DNA of 64,000 nt. It comes from Achromobacter kerstersii (GTDB lineage Bacteria; Pseudomonadota; Gammaproteobacteria; Burkholderiales; Burkholderiaceae_B). Location of the stretch: contig NZ_CADIJQ010000001.1 in the NCBI RefSeq assembly GCF_902859595.1, forward strand, positions 1,612,001 through 1,676,000. Direction: 5' to 3'. The position numbers and the translations under genes were made by a program. The notes beneath the pieces are model-generated. The model saw only the letters and a list, made by a program, of their open reading frames with translations. It searched no databases and had not been told where the DNA came from. This document shows, one piece after another, positions 43,627-50,602 of the stretch (its first letter is position 1; each line of letters starts with the position of its first letter).

Positions 43627-44247
43627 ATGGCCCCCGTTCGCCCGCCCTCGCCCGCCGCCGACATCCTGGCCGACCGCAGCAGCCTGGGCGTGCGCCTGCG
43701 CGCGCTGCGCAAATCGCGCTCGATGACGTTGAAGGCGTTGTCGGCGCTGACCGGCGTGGCGCTGTCCACCCTGTCGAAGATGGAACTGGGCCAGGTATCG
43801 ATCAGCTACGCCAAGTTCGCCGCCGTGGCCCGCGCGCTGGACGTGGATATCGCGGAATTGTTCGGCCCCGTCGAACACGCCGACCCCGCTGACGCCGCGC
43901 CCAGCGCCTTGCGCTGCACGCTGGCCGACGCCCCCGGTTACCTGACCGGCACCTACGACTACAAACTGCTGGCCGGCCAATACCCGCGCCGCAGCATGAC
44001 GCCCATGTACGGCCGCATCCTGGCCCGCGATGCCTCCGAGTTCGAGGACTACATGCGCCACGCCGGCCAGGAATTCCTGGTGGTGCTGGAAGGCGAAATC
44101 GAGCTGCGCTTCGAGAACGGCGAATCGATGCGGCTGGCCAAACACGACACGGCCTACTTCGACAGCGGCGTCGGGCATATCTATTTGTCCTGTAGCGCCG
44201 CCCCTGCCGAAATCATGGTGGTGATGACGGGCGGACACGACAGTTAA
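43627..44247 (+). CDS. XRE-family regulator with cupin domain
   Basis: A 206-residue regulator. HTH_3 occupies about 20-80 (LRALRKSRSMTLKALSALTGVALSTLSKMELGQ) and a small-molecule-binding cupin follows at about 125-200 (MRHAGQEFLVVLEGEIELRFENGE). I start at ATG 43627 with AAGGGA upstream, not at GTG 43603. This architecture usually senses an amino acid or amine and controls neighbouring catabolic genes. It is divergent from the FAD oxidoreductase-Bug-amidase set. Confidence 0.88.
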   Translation: MAPVRPPSPAADILADRSSLGVRLRALRKSRSMTLKALSALTGVALSTLSKMELGQVSISYAKFAAVARALDVDIAELFGPVEHADPADAAPSALRCTLADAPGYLTGTYDYKLLAGQYPRRSMTPMYGRILARDASEFEDYMRHAGQEFLVVLEGEIELRFENGESMRLAKHDTAYFDSGVGHIYLSCSAAPAEIMVVMTGGHDS

Positions 44248-44303
44248 CGCGGCAGGCACGGGGTTTGCTGACCCTGCGGATCATCCCCTGCAGGCAGACC
44301 CCG

Positions 44304-45386
44304 ATGACCGCATCCAAGCCCGATATCCGCAAGGGGCAATATTCCGGCCCGCTTTCGCGCGACACCTTCACGCTGCGCTTCATGCGCCGCTTTTACGACC
44401 CCGCGTTCAAGGCTGAAAAAGAGGCGCTGGCACGGTTGGAAGCCATCGCGTGGGATGCGTACCAAGACGGCCGCAAAGCGCCCATCACCGAGAAAGCCGG
44501 TGCGGGTTATGCCGACCCGGACTACGACCTGTCCGTGGAATGGAAAGACGCGCACGATCGCCTGGAGCAAGCCGCAAACGTCCAGCGCGACCCCGGCACC
44601 CGTTCGCGTGTGCTGATCGTCATCGGGTCCGCCCGCAACGACGGCACCTGTCCGGGCGAAGTCTCAAAAAGCTGGCGGCTGGCGGGGTTGATGCAAGCCG
44701 AAGTGGAAAGCGCGGGCCTGCAAGCCGACATGCTCGACCTGAGCCGACTTACGTCGGAATACCAGTATCAGATCCATGCCTGTAAAGGCTGCGTGTCGTC
44801 GGCTATGCCGCTGTGCCATTGGCCGTGCAGCTGTTACCCCAACCATTCGCTGGGGCAAGACAACGATGCCATGAACGATATCTATGAACAGTGGGTCGCG
44901 GCGCACGGCGTGATTCTGGTGGCGCCCACGTATTGGTACCAATCGCCCAGCCCGTTAAAGCTGATGATTGACCGCCTGGTGTGCGCGGATGGCGGCAACC
45001 CAGATCCCACAACCACGTCCGGCAAAGATGTGGAAAAGGCAAAGCAGCTTGAACTGGCCGGCTGGCCCTACCCCAAGCACCTTGCCGGCCGCGCTTATGG
45101 CGTGGTGGTGCACGGGGATGTCGCCGGCATCGAAGTGCAGCGGCGCGCGCTGTGCGACTGGCTGGACTGGATGGGGCTGATCGATGCCGGGGCCATGGCA
45201 CGGCTGGATCGCTACATCGGCTATTACGAACCCTACGCCACCAGCCACGCCGACCTGGACCACGATCAGGCGGTGCAGGAAGAGGTGCGCAATGTGGCGC
45301 GCGCCATGGTCAATTGCCTGCCCCGTTTGCGCTCGGGCGAGCTGGCCCCGGCGGATGAAGGCCTGCGCAGTCCCCGGCCGAAATAG
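44304..45386 (+). CDS. Cys-rich NAD(P)H-dependent flavoprotein (FMN reductase family)
   Basis: A 360-residue flavodoxin-fold protein. The FMN-binding loop GSARNDGTCPGEVSKSW is near 113-128, and APTYWYQSPSPLKLMIDRL holds the second FMN contact. Between them is a cysteine cluster C-x2-C-x7-C-x3-C-x-C, as in iron-sulfur flavoproteins. The first 90 residues are an extra helical domain, absent from simple FMN reductases. It precedes a low-affinity iron permease by nine bases and an iron-receptor system, so a ferric-reductase role is possible but is inference. Confidence 0.75.
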   Translation: MTASKPDIRKGQYSGPLSRDTFTLRFMRRFYDPAFKAEKEALARLEAIAWDAYQDGRKAPITEKAGAGYADPDYDLSVEWKDAHDRLEQAANVQRDPGTRSRVLIVIGSARNDGTCPGEVSKSWRLAGLMQAEVESAGLQADMLDLSRLTSEYQYQIHACKGCVSSAMPLCHWPCSCYPNHSLGQDNDAMNDIYEQWVAAHGVILVAPTYWYQSPSPLKLMIDRLVCADGGNPDPTTTSGKDVEKAKQLELAGWPYPKHLAGRAYGVVVHGDVAGIEVQRRALCDWLDWMGLIDAGAMARLDRYIGYYEPYATSHADLDHDQAVQEEVRNVARAMVNCLPRLRSGELAPADEGLRSPRPK

Positions 45387-45395
45387 GTGAGGTCC

Positions 45396-45953
45396 ATGCA
45401 GAAGCCGAACGTGAAGACCGACGACAACGAACAGCACGCAAAACGGGAACAACCACCGCCTGCAAAGTCGCACGCGATCACGCGCTTCTTCGACCACTTT
45501 GCCGCGCACGTCACCAAATGGGCGGGGTCGCCAACCGCGTTCGGCGCCGCACTCATCGCGGTGTTGATATGGGCCTGCACCGGCCCCGCCTTTGCTTATT
45601 CAGAAACCTGGCAACTGGTCATCAATACCGGCACCACCATCGTGACGTTCCTGATGGTGTTCCTGATCCAGCAGAACCAGAACAAGGACGCCCGCGCCCT
45701 GCACCTGAAGCTGGACGAATTGTTGATCGCGCTGAAAGGCGCCGACGAAGGATTGGTTGACGCCGAGCAACTGGACGAAGACAAGCTGCTGGCGCTGGCT
45801 GCGGCCTGCACGGCGCGAGCGCGCGCGCAGGCCCGCGTCGACCGCAGTAAAGGGCGCCGGTCGACGTCAATAAAAGGCGCAAAGAAAACCGTGCGCGGCA
45901 GCCTGCGGGTGCGCCGGCGAGTGATGCGCGTGGGCAAGACGGCCACGCCCTAG
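45396..45953 (+). CDS. Low-affinity iron permease family protein
   Basis: A 185-residue protein with two hydrophobic helices (PTAFGAALIAVLIWACTG and WQLVINTGTTIVTFLMVFLI) followed by QQNQNKDARALHLKLDEL, the hallmark of the bacterial Fet4-like 'low affinity iron permease' family. The C-terminal 45 residues are strongly basic. I start at ATG 45396, close behind GGTGAGG; GTG 45387 is an alternative. Probably co-transcribed with the flavoprotein. Evidence for iron transport by the bacterial family is by similarity only. Confidence 0.78.
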   Translation: MQKPNVKTDDNEQHAKREQPPPAKSHAITRFFDHFAAHVTKWAGSPTAFGAALIAVLIWACTGPAFAYSETWQLVINTGTTIVTFLMVFLIQQNQNKDARALHLKLDELLIALKGADEGLVDAEQLDEDKLLALAAACTARARAQARVDRSKGRRSTSIKGAKKTVRGSLRVRRRVMRVGKTATP

Positions 45954-45975
45954 CCGCCCGCCCCCGCCCCATCAA

Positions 45976-48444
45976 TCAGAATTCCGCCGTCACCGACAAC
46001 AGCACGGTCAACGGTGCGCCGACGGTCAGGCCTTCACGCGCGGCCGACTGCCAGTAATTCTTGTTGAACACGTTTTCCACCGTGGCCCGCACCACCATCG
46101 GCGTGCCGTTGGCCTTGAACCCGTAGCGCGCGCCCACATCGAAACGAGTCCAGCCGGGAATTTCCTGCGTATTGCCTACGTCCACGTATTGGCGACTCGT
46201 GCGCAGCATGCGGGCCGTCAAGGTCAGGCCTGGCAGAAAGGGCGTATCCCATTCCGCCGCCGCATTGAACTGGAACTGCGGCACGGCCGGCGCGCGGTTG
46301 CCGTCGTTCACACCGCCTTCCGTGCGAGTCAGACGCCCGTCGGTATAAGCCACGCCCCCCAGCAGGCGCACGCCTTTCGCGGCGTCGCCTTGCACCAGGA
46401 ATTCCAGGCCACGGTTGCGTTGCTGGCCATTGGACACGTAGCGGCGGGTGGCCGGGTCCAGGAAACTGCTGGGGTTTTCGATCTGGAACGCGCTGAGCGA
46501 CGTGGCGAACTGGCCGAAGTCGACCTTCGCCCCCACCTCGACTTGTTTGGAGATGGCAGGCGCAAACATTTCGCCCGCGTTGACGGCGCCTTCGGGCGCG
46601 GTGCCGCCCTGGCTCAGGCCTTCGATGTAGTTGGCGTACAGCGAAAGGGGCTCAATCGGCCGAACCGTCAATGCAAAGGCGGGGGTGACGGCCGACTTGT
46701 CGTACTCGGACGTGTGCCGCCCCGTAGCCGCGTCGAAGTTGGTCGACTTCACCTGTTGATGCCGCACGCCGGCAATGAACTGCACCCGGTCGTCAAACAT
46801 CGACAGCGTGTCCGCCAAGGCCACGCTGTACAGGCGCGACTCGCTCGTGCGGGGCAGGTCGCCGGGGCGGGCAATATTCGGCTTGGGCAGATCAACCGGA
46901 TCATAAATATTCGAGAACACCGTGCGCGAACGGATGCGGGCGGACGAATAGTCGATGTCCAGCGCGCTGGCGCTCAGCGCGGGCTCGTGCTTGATCGCGC
47001 CGGTATGGAAGCGGCCGCGCACGCCGACCTCTGCCGTCTTGCTCAGCAACGACTCGTTCAAGCGCGCCGGCACGGCGCCAATATCGCCATTGCCATCCAG
47101 CATCAGCCAGCTGGTTTGCAGGCTTTCGAAGTCGTGCTTGCGCGCACCCACCGCGCCGTACACGGTCCAGTCCGGCGACAAGTCATATTCAGCGCGCAGC
47201 GCGCCCGACCATTCCTTGGTTTTCCAATACGTCCACGACGGGAAGAAGTTGCCCCGCGCATCGGGCGCCCGGCCAATGGGCACGCCCGGCTCCGGCGGAA
47301 ACAACAAGCCGCTGCGCGCGTCGGTATTCCGGTTCTGATAGTTGATGTCGCCTTCCAGTCGGAAACGCTCGGCCTGGTAATCCAGGCCGAGCGCAACCGC
47401 GCCCAGGCTTTCTTTCGAGCCATCCATGGGCAGGTCGCCACCGCTGCCCGCCACGTTCAGCCGCACGCCCCATTCCTGGGTATCACCATAGCGGCGGGCC
47501 AGATCGGCATGCACACCAAACTGGCTGTCGCCAATGTAGGACAGGGTGTAGCGGTTCAGCGGTTCGGCCCCCGCGCGTTTGGGCACCAGGTTGATCGAGC
47601 CGCCCACGGACCCATAGGGCGCCATCCCGTTGAGCAAGGCGTTCGGGCCGCGCAGCACTTCCACGCGTTCAACGCCAATCAAAGAACTGGAATTGCGCGG
47701 CGACACGCCGTACAGGCCGTTGAACGACACGTCGTAATTGAACAGCGTGAAGCCGCGAATGTTGAACTCGTCGCGGCCCGCCCCGCGCGAATAGGTGTTG
47801 CGCACCGACGGATCATTGACCAGCACATCGCCAATGTTCTGGGCCTGCTGATCTTCGATCAGCTTGGACGTGTACTGCGTCACGCTGAACGGCGTGCTCA
47901 TGTCGTCCATATTGCCCAACAGGCCGACACGGCCGCCGCGCGCCACCTGGCCGCCGGCGTACTCGGGCGGCAACCCGCTGGACAGCGCGCTGCCGGTAAC
48001 GGTCACCGTATCCAGCACGGTGGCGCCTGCTTCTGGCGTCGCGTTCAAGCGAAATTGATTCGGCGCCTGGCGCGTGGCGCTCAAGCCCGTGCCGGCCAAG
48101 GCCTGGCGCAGCGCGTCCGCTCGCGAGTAGTTCCCCCGCACGCCGCCGCTTTGGCGGCCCGCCACCAGGTCTGGTGTCGCGGCCAGCAAGATGCCCGATT
48201 CATTGGCCAGCCGCGCCAGCACGTGGTTCAACGCGCCCGGCGGGATATCAAACGACAAGACGTCCGACGTTTGGGCGGCGCCCGCTGATGCCGCTTGCGC
48301 CCGGGCCGGCTGATCCCAGGCCGCAAGCGCCACGACTAACGCCAGCGGCAAGCCCAAGGCTCGCGCCCCGCTGCGGGTCAACGCCATGGGGCGAGCGGGC
48401 GCGGCGGCGAACGCCGTGCGGGAAAGAGGGGTGCGATGGGGCAT
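45976..48444 (-). CDS. TonB-dependent siderophore receptor with STN domain (FecA-type)
   Basis: An 822-residue outer-membrane receptor. Signal peptide (cleavage after PARA), then the secretin/TonB N-terminal signalling domain at about 60-130 (FDIPPGALNHVLARLANESG), TonB box region near LDTVTVTG, the plug (DEFNIRGFTLFNYDVSFNGL, VEVLRGPNALLNG), and a 22-strand barrel ending in the aromatic VLLSVTAEF. The STN domain means it signals to FecR. ATG 48444 or 48387 could be the start. It lies 142 bases after fecR; a GGAAAT element (48559-48554) in that spacer resembles a FecI -35. Convergent with the iron permease gene. Confidence 0.92.
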   Translation of the reverse strand: MPHRTPLSRTAFAAAPARPMALTRSGARALGLPLALVVALAAWDQPARAQAASAGAAQTSDVLSFDIPPGALNHVLARLANESGILLAATPDLVAGRQSGGVRGNYSRADALRQALAGTGLSATRQAPNQFRLNATPEAGATVLDTVTVTGSALSSGLPPEYAGGQVARGGRVGLLGNMDDMSTPFSVTQYTSKLIEDQQAQNIGDVLVNDPSVRNTYSRGAGRDEFNIRGFTLFNYDVSFNGLYGVSPRNSSSLIGVERVEVLRGPNALLNGMAPYGSVGGSINLVPKRAGAEPLNRYTLSYIGDSQFGVHADLARRYGDTQEWGVRLNVAGSGGDLPMDGSKESLGAVALGLDYQAERFRLEGDINYQNRNTDARSGLLFPPEPGVPIGRAPDARGNFFPSWTYWKTKEWSGALRAEYDLSPDWTVYGAVGARKHDFESLQTSWLMLDGNGDIGAVPARLNESLLSKTAEVGVRGRFHTGAIKHEPALSASALDIDYSSARIRSRTVFSNIYDPVDLPKPNIARPGDLPRTSESRLYSVALADTLSMFDDRVQFIAGVRHQQVKSTNFDAATGRHTSEYDKSAVTPAFALTVRPIEPLSLYANYIEGLSQGGTAPEGAVNAGEMFAPAISKQVEVGAKVDFGQFATSLSAFQIENPSSFLDPATRRYVSNGQQRNRGLEFLVQGDAAKGVRLLGGVAYTDGRLTRTEGGVNDGNRAPAVPQFQFNAAAEWDTPFLPGLTLTARMLRTSRQYVDVGNTQEIPGWTRFDVGARYGFKANGTPMVVRATVENVFNKNYWQSAAREGLTVGAPLTVLLSVTAEF

Positions 48445-48586
48445 GACTGGCCTGTGCTCTCGTGCGAAGGAAGGTAAGGAAAGAGAGGGGCGATACGCCG
48501 GCCAAACCTCGGGCTCGGCAGACTCTCACTATCCTTAATCGAACGAGATGGCGATTTCCGGAACCGCCAGATGCAGATTTTTTATT

Positions 48587-49582
48587 TCAGCCCCGCGGTT
48601 CAACGCTGATCCACCAGGGCAGCGTGCGTTGAACGCGAATCGGCAGCACCGACGACAGCATGTCCAGCGCCCGGTCGGCATCGTTGATGGGGTAGCTGCC
48701 GAACACGCGCATGCGCGCCAATTCCGGCGATAGCCCCACATGGCCATAGCGGTAACGGCGCAACTCCGCCACCACTTCTAAGAGCGGCGTGTTGTCGGCC
48801 ACCAGCACGCCATGCGCCCAGGCTTCGTGCGCAGGATTGGCGGGCGCCATGGTTTGCAGGGCATGGGCGGTGAACCGGAGCTGCTGGCCCGCCGGGACGA
48901 TGCCTGTCGCATGTGAGCGCGCGGCGTCGACGCGCACCGCGCCTTCAAACACCGTCACCAAGGTATCGCCAGCGTCCTGGCGCACGGTAAAGCGCGTGCC
49001 CAGCGCTTGCAGACGCCCTTGCTCCGTATCCACCAGAAATGGGCGCAGCGGATCTCGGCCCGTATCGATCAGCATTTCACCGCTCACCAATTGCAGCCGG
49101 CGCTGCGTGGGGTTGAAGTCCACGTTGAATGCGCTCAGCGCCTTGAGCCAGACCTGGGTGCCGTCGGGTAGCGCGACGCGCGCGGTTTCGCCCACGCCCG
49201 CGCGATGGTCCGCGCCCCACGTCGACGCCATGACAGGCAGCGCCGTGTGCCGCCACGCGCCCCAGCCCAAGCCGCCCGCGGCCAGGCCGGCCAAGCCCAG
49301 CAGCACGGCGCGGCGCCTGCGCGGCGCCCCGTTCGCCGCCTGGCCAAAGGCCCTGACCGCCGCATCACGGTCCGGGCTGGCATGCAAAGGTTCAAAGCGA
49401 CGGCCCACGCGTTCCACATAACGCCATGCCTGCTGGTGCTCCGCCGCGTTGTCCAGCCATTGTTTCCACTTGCGCTGCTCAGACGCAGACGCCGACCCGG
49501 TACGCAACAAGGCGTACCACTCGGCCGCCTGCTCCATCACCTGGTGCGACGGTTCCTGCCCAGACGCCTCGACCCGGCCCAT
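48587..49582 (-). CDS. fecR: FecR-family anti-sigma regulator
   Basis: A 331-residue inner-membrane regulator. The N-terminal DUF4880 anti-sigma part (MEQAAEWYALLRTG ... KWKQWLD) is followed by one helix at about 104-122 (AVLLGLAGLAAGGLGWGAW) and the periplasmic FecR domain (GETARVALPDGTQVWLKALS, LVSGEMLIDTG). It relays ligand binding by the receptor to the sigma factor. The start ATG 49582 overlaps the fecI stop (TGATG), so the pair is translationally coupled. Confidence 0.92.
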   Translation of the reverse strand: MGRVEASGQEPSHQVMEQAAEWYALLRTGSASASEQRKWKQWLDNAAEHQQAWRYVERVGRRFEPLHASPDRDAAVRAFGQAANGAPRRRRAVLLGLAGLAAGGLGWGAWRHTALPVMASTWGADHRAGVGETARVALPDGTQVWLKALSAFNVDFNPTQRRLQLVSGEMLIDTGRDPLRPFLVDTEQGRLQALGTRFTVRQDAGDTLVTVFEGAVRVDAARSHATGIVPAGQQLRFTAHALQTMAPANPAHEAWAHGVLVADNTPLLEVVAELRRYRYGHVGLSPELARMRVFGSYPINDADRALDMLSSVLPIRVQRTLPWWISVEPRG

Positions 49583-50124
49583 CACGCCATCGCCAAGTCT
49601 GTGCCGCCAGCGGCCAGCCGCGCTTCGAGCTTCATGCAGCACAACATGGCCTGCGCCACGTACTTGCGCACCATCCGGGATGACACCTTCAGCACGGCCG
49701 CGACTTCGTCGTCGGTCATTTCGCACGCCACCGCCATCACGAATGCATGCGCCGCCTTAGGCGGCAGTTCGCGCAGCATCGCGTCGATCTCGCCCAGCGC
49801 CTCAAGCACCATGGCCTGCTGTTCGGCGGAGGACGCCGTCGGCTCGGGTTGCGCGGCCAACTCTTCCAGCCAGGCCTGCTCCAGCGTGCGGCGGCGCCAC
49901 AGGTCCACGCACATGCCGTTGGCCATCTTGCGCAAATAGGTGCGCGCCTGCTTGGCGTCATCAAAGTGGCAGGGCCGCGTCAGCAGGCGCACAAACGCGT
50001 CATGCGCCAGGTCGGCCGCATCCGCAGCGTTGCCCAGACGCCAGTTCACCCAAGCCAGCAGCCAGTGGTGATGGTTGCCGTACAGCTGCTCGAATTCCTG
50101 CGACACACTTTGCGATCCACTCAC
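49582..50124 (-). CDS. fecI: ECF sigma factor (FecI-type)
   Basis: A 180-residue sigma-70 family factor. Region 2 (LYGNHHHWLLAWVNWRLGNAADAADLAHDAFVRLL) and region 4 (LRELPPKAAHAFVMAVACEMTDDEVAAVLKVSSRMVRKYV) are clear. I start at GTG 50124 with AGGAG upstream; the 65 codons before it look non-coding and overlap the Fur-box region. It directs transcription of the downstream receptor gene in response to its siderophore. Confidence 0.88.
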   Translation of the reverse strand: MSGSQSVSQEFEQLYGNHHHWLLAWVNWRLGNAADAADLAHDAFVRLLTRPCHFDDAKQARTYLRKMANGMCVDLWRRRTLEQAWLEELAAQPEPTASSAEQQAMVLEALGEIDAMLRELPPKAAHAFVMAVACEMTDDEVAAVLKVSSRMVRKYVAQAMLCCMKLEARLAAGGTDLAMA

Positions 50125-50184
50125 GATCTTGCCCGCTCCTGACCCGACGCCCTGCGCCCGTTCTTGCCGCAATTCAGCATCAAT

Positions 50185-50203
50185 GTGAATGCGAACGGTT
50201 ATC
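50185..50203 (-). promoter_or_regulatory. Candidate Fur box upstream of fecI
   Basis: On the minus strand GATAACCGTTCGCATTCAC matches the 19-bp Fur consensus at about 11 positions (GATAA start, CATT near the end). It lies 60-80 bases upstream of the fecI start, as expected for an iron-regulated fecI promoter. The match is moderate. Confidence 0.45.
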
Positions 50204-50464
50204 AATCCAACGAAGGGCAGATTATGGCCCGGCAGAAAGCGCTTTGGCAACGCCGCGTGAGTGGTATCGATGCAACGGCGCGGGTGGGCGCGGACCCAAA
50301 TCGGTGCGGCAACGCACAACGCGGTGCACCAGTTTGGCGCGCGAGCCTGATCCCGCGCGATCCCAACGCTATGCAGCCTGCGGGCACACGCTGCCTGTCG
50401 ACTGCCCTATTCCCCTATGAGCCGCGCGTTAAAACGTGCCCCCGTCATGACGGACCTGCCGCGT

Positions 50465-50480
50465 TGGCACGGTCTTTGCT
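50465..50480 (+). promoter_or_regulatory. Sigma-54 promoter of the nitrite operon
   Basis: TGGCACGGTCTTTGCT fits the -24/-12 consensus TGGCAC-N5-TTGC without a mismatch: GG at 50466-50467 and GC at 50478-50479 with exactly ten bases between. Transcription should start near 50491, 112 bases before nirB. This implies control by NtrC or another enhancer-binding protein. I did not find a convincing NtrC site. Confidence 0.85.
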
Positions 50481-50490
50481 TAATGGTTCA

Positions 50491-50602
50491 TGCAGGCCGC
50501 AAGGCCGCACCACAACTTGAGCAGTACCGGCAAAGGCGCCCCGACCAACAGGTCCAGGGCGCCTTTTGTCTTTTGATTCACATTCAGCGCTTGGGGATAT
50601 TC
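50491..50602 (+). promoter_or_regulatory. nirB mRNA leader (NasR-type antitermination leader)
   Basis: The predicted leader begins with an inverted repeat (TGC-A-GGCC, GCAA, GGCC-GCA at 50491-50509) and ends with an intrinsic terminator. In Klebsiella the nasF leader has a hairpin bound by the ANTAR protein NasR upstream of such a terminator, and nitrate or nitrite triggers read-through. A NIT-ANTAR protein is encoded in this same operon. I could not identify the two-hairpin ANTAR motif with confidence; AnnGnn-type stretches occur near 50501 and 50532. Confidence 0.65.
50532..50574 (+). terminator. Leader terminator upstream of nirB
   Basis: AAAGGCGCCC (50532-50541) pairs perfectly with GGGCGCCTTT (50557-50566). 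The 15-base loop contains a further GACC/GGTC pairing. TTTTGTCTTTT follows. A strong intrinsic terminator between a promoter and its first gene is a regulatory attenuator, not an operon end; the fecI gene is divergent, so it serves no other transcript. Confidence 0.85.

Noticed and set aside
46189-48288. A 699-codon open frame antisense to the TonB receptor gene
   Set aside because: Same GC-bias shadow effect; no family features, no ribosome-binding site, and it lies wholly inside a clear receptor gene.
50491-50540. Two ANTAR-type hexaloop hairpins (AnnGnn) in the nirB leader
   Set aside because: Candidate loops AAGGCC (50501) and AAAGGC (50532) have only two- or three-base-pair closing stems by eye. 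The antitermination idea rests on the terminator and NasR, not on these.
50417-50602. N-terminal extension of NirB
   Set aside because: The extra codons cover the sigma-54 promoter and the leader terminator and have no counterpart in NirB proteins.
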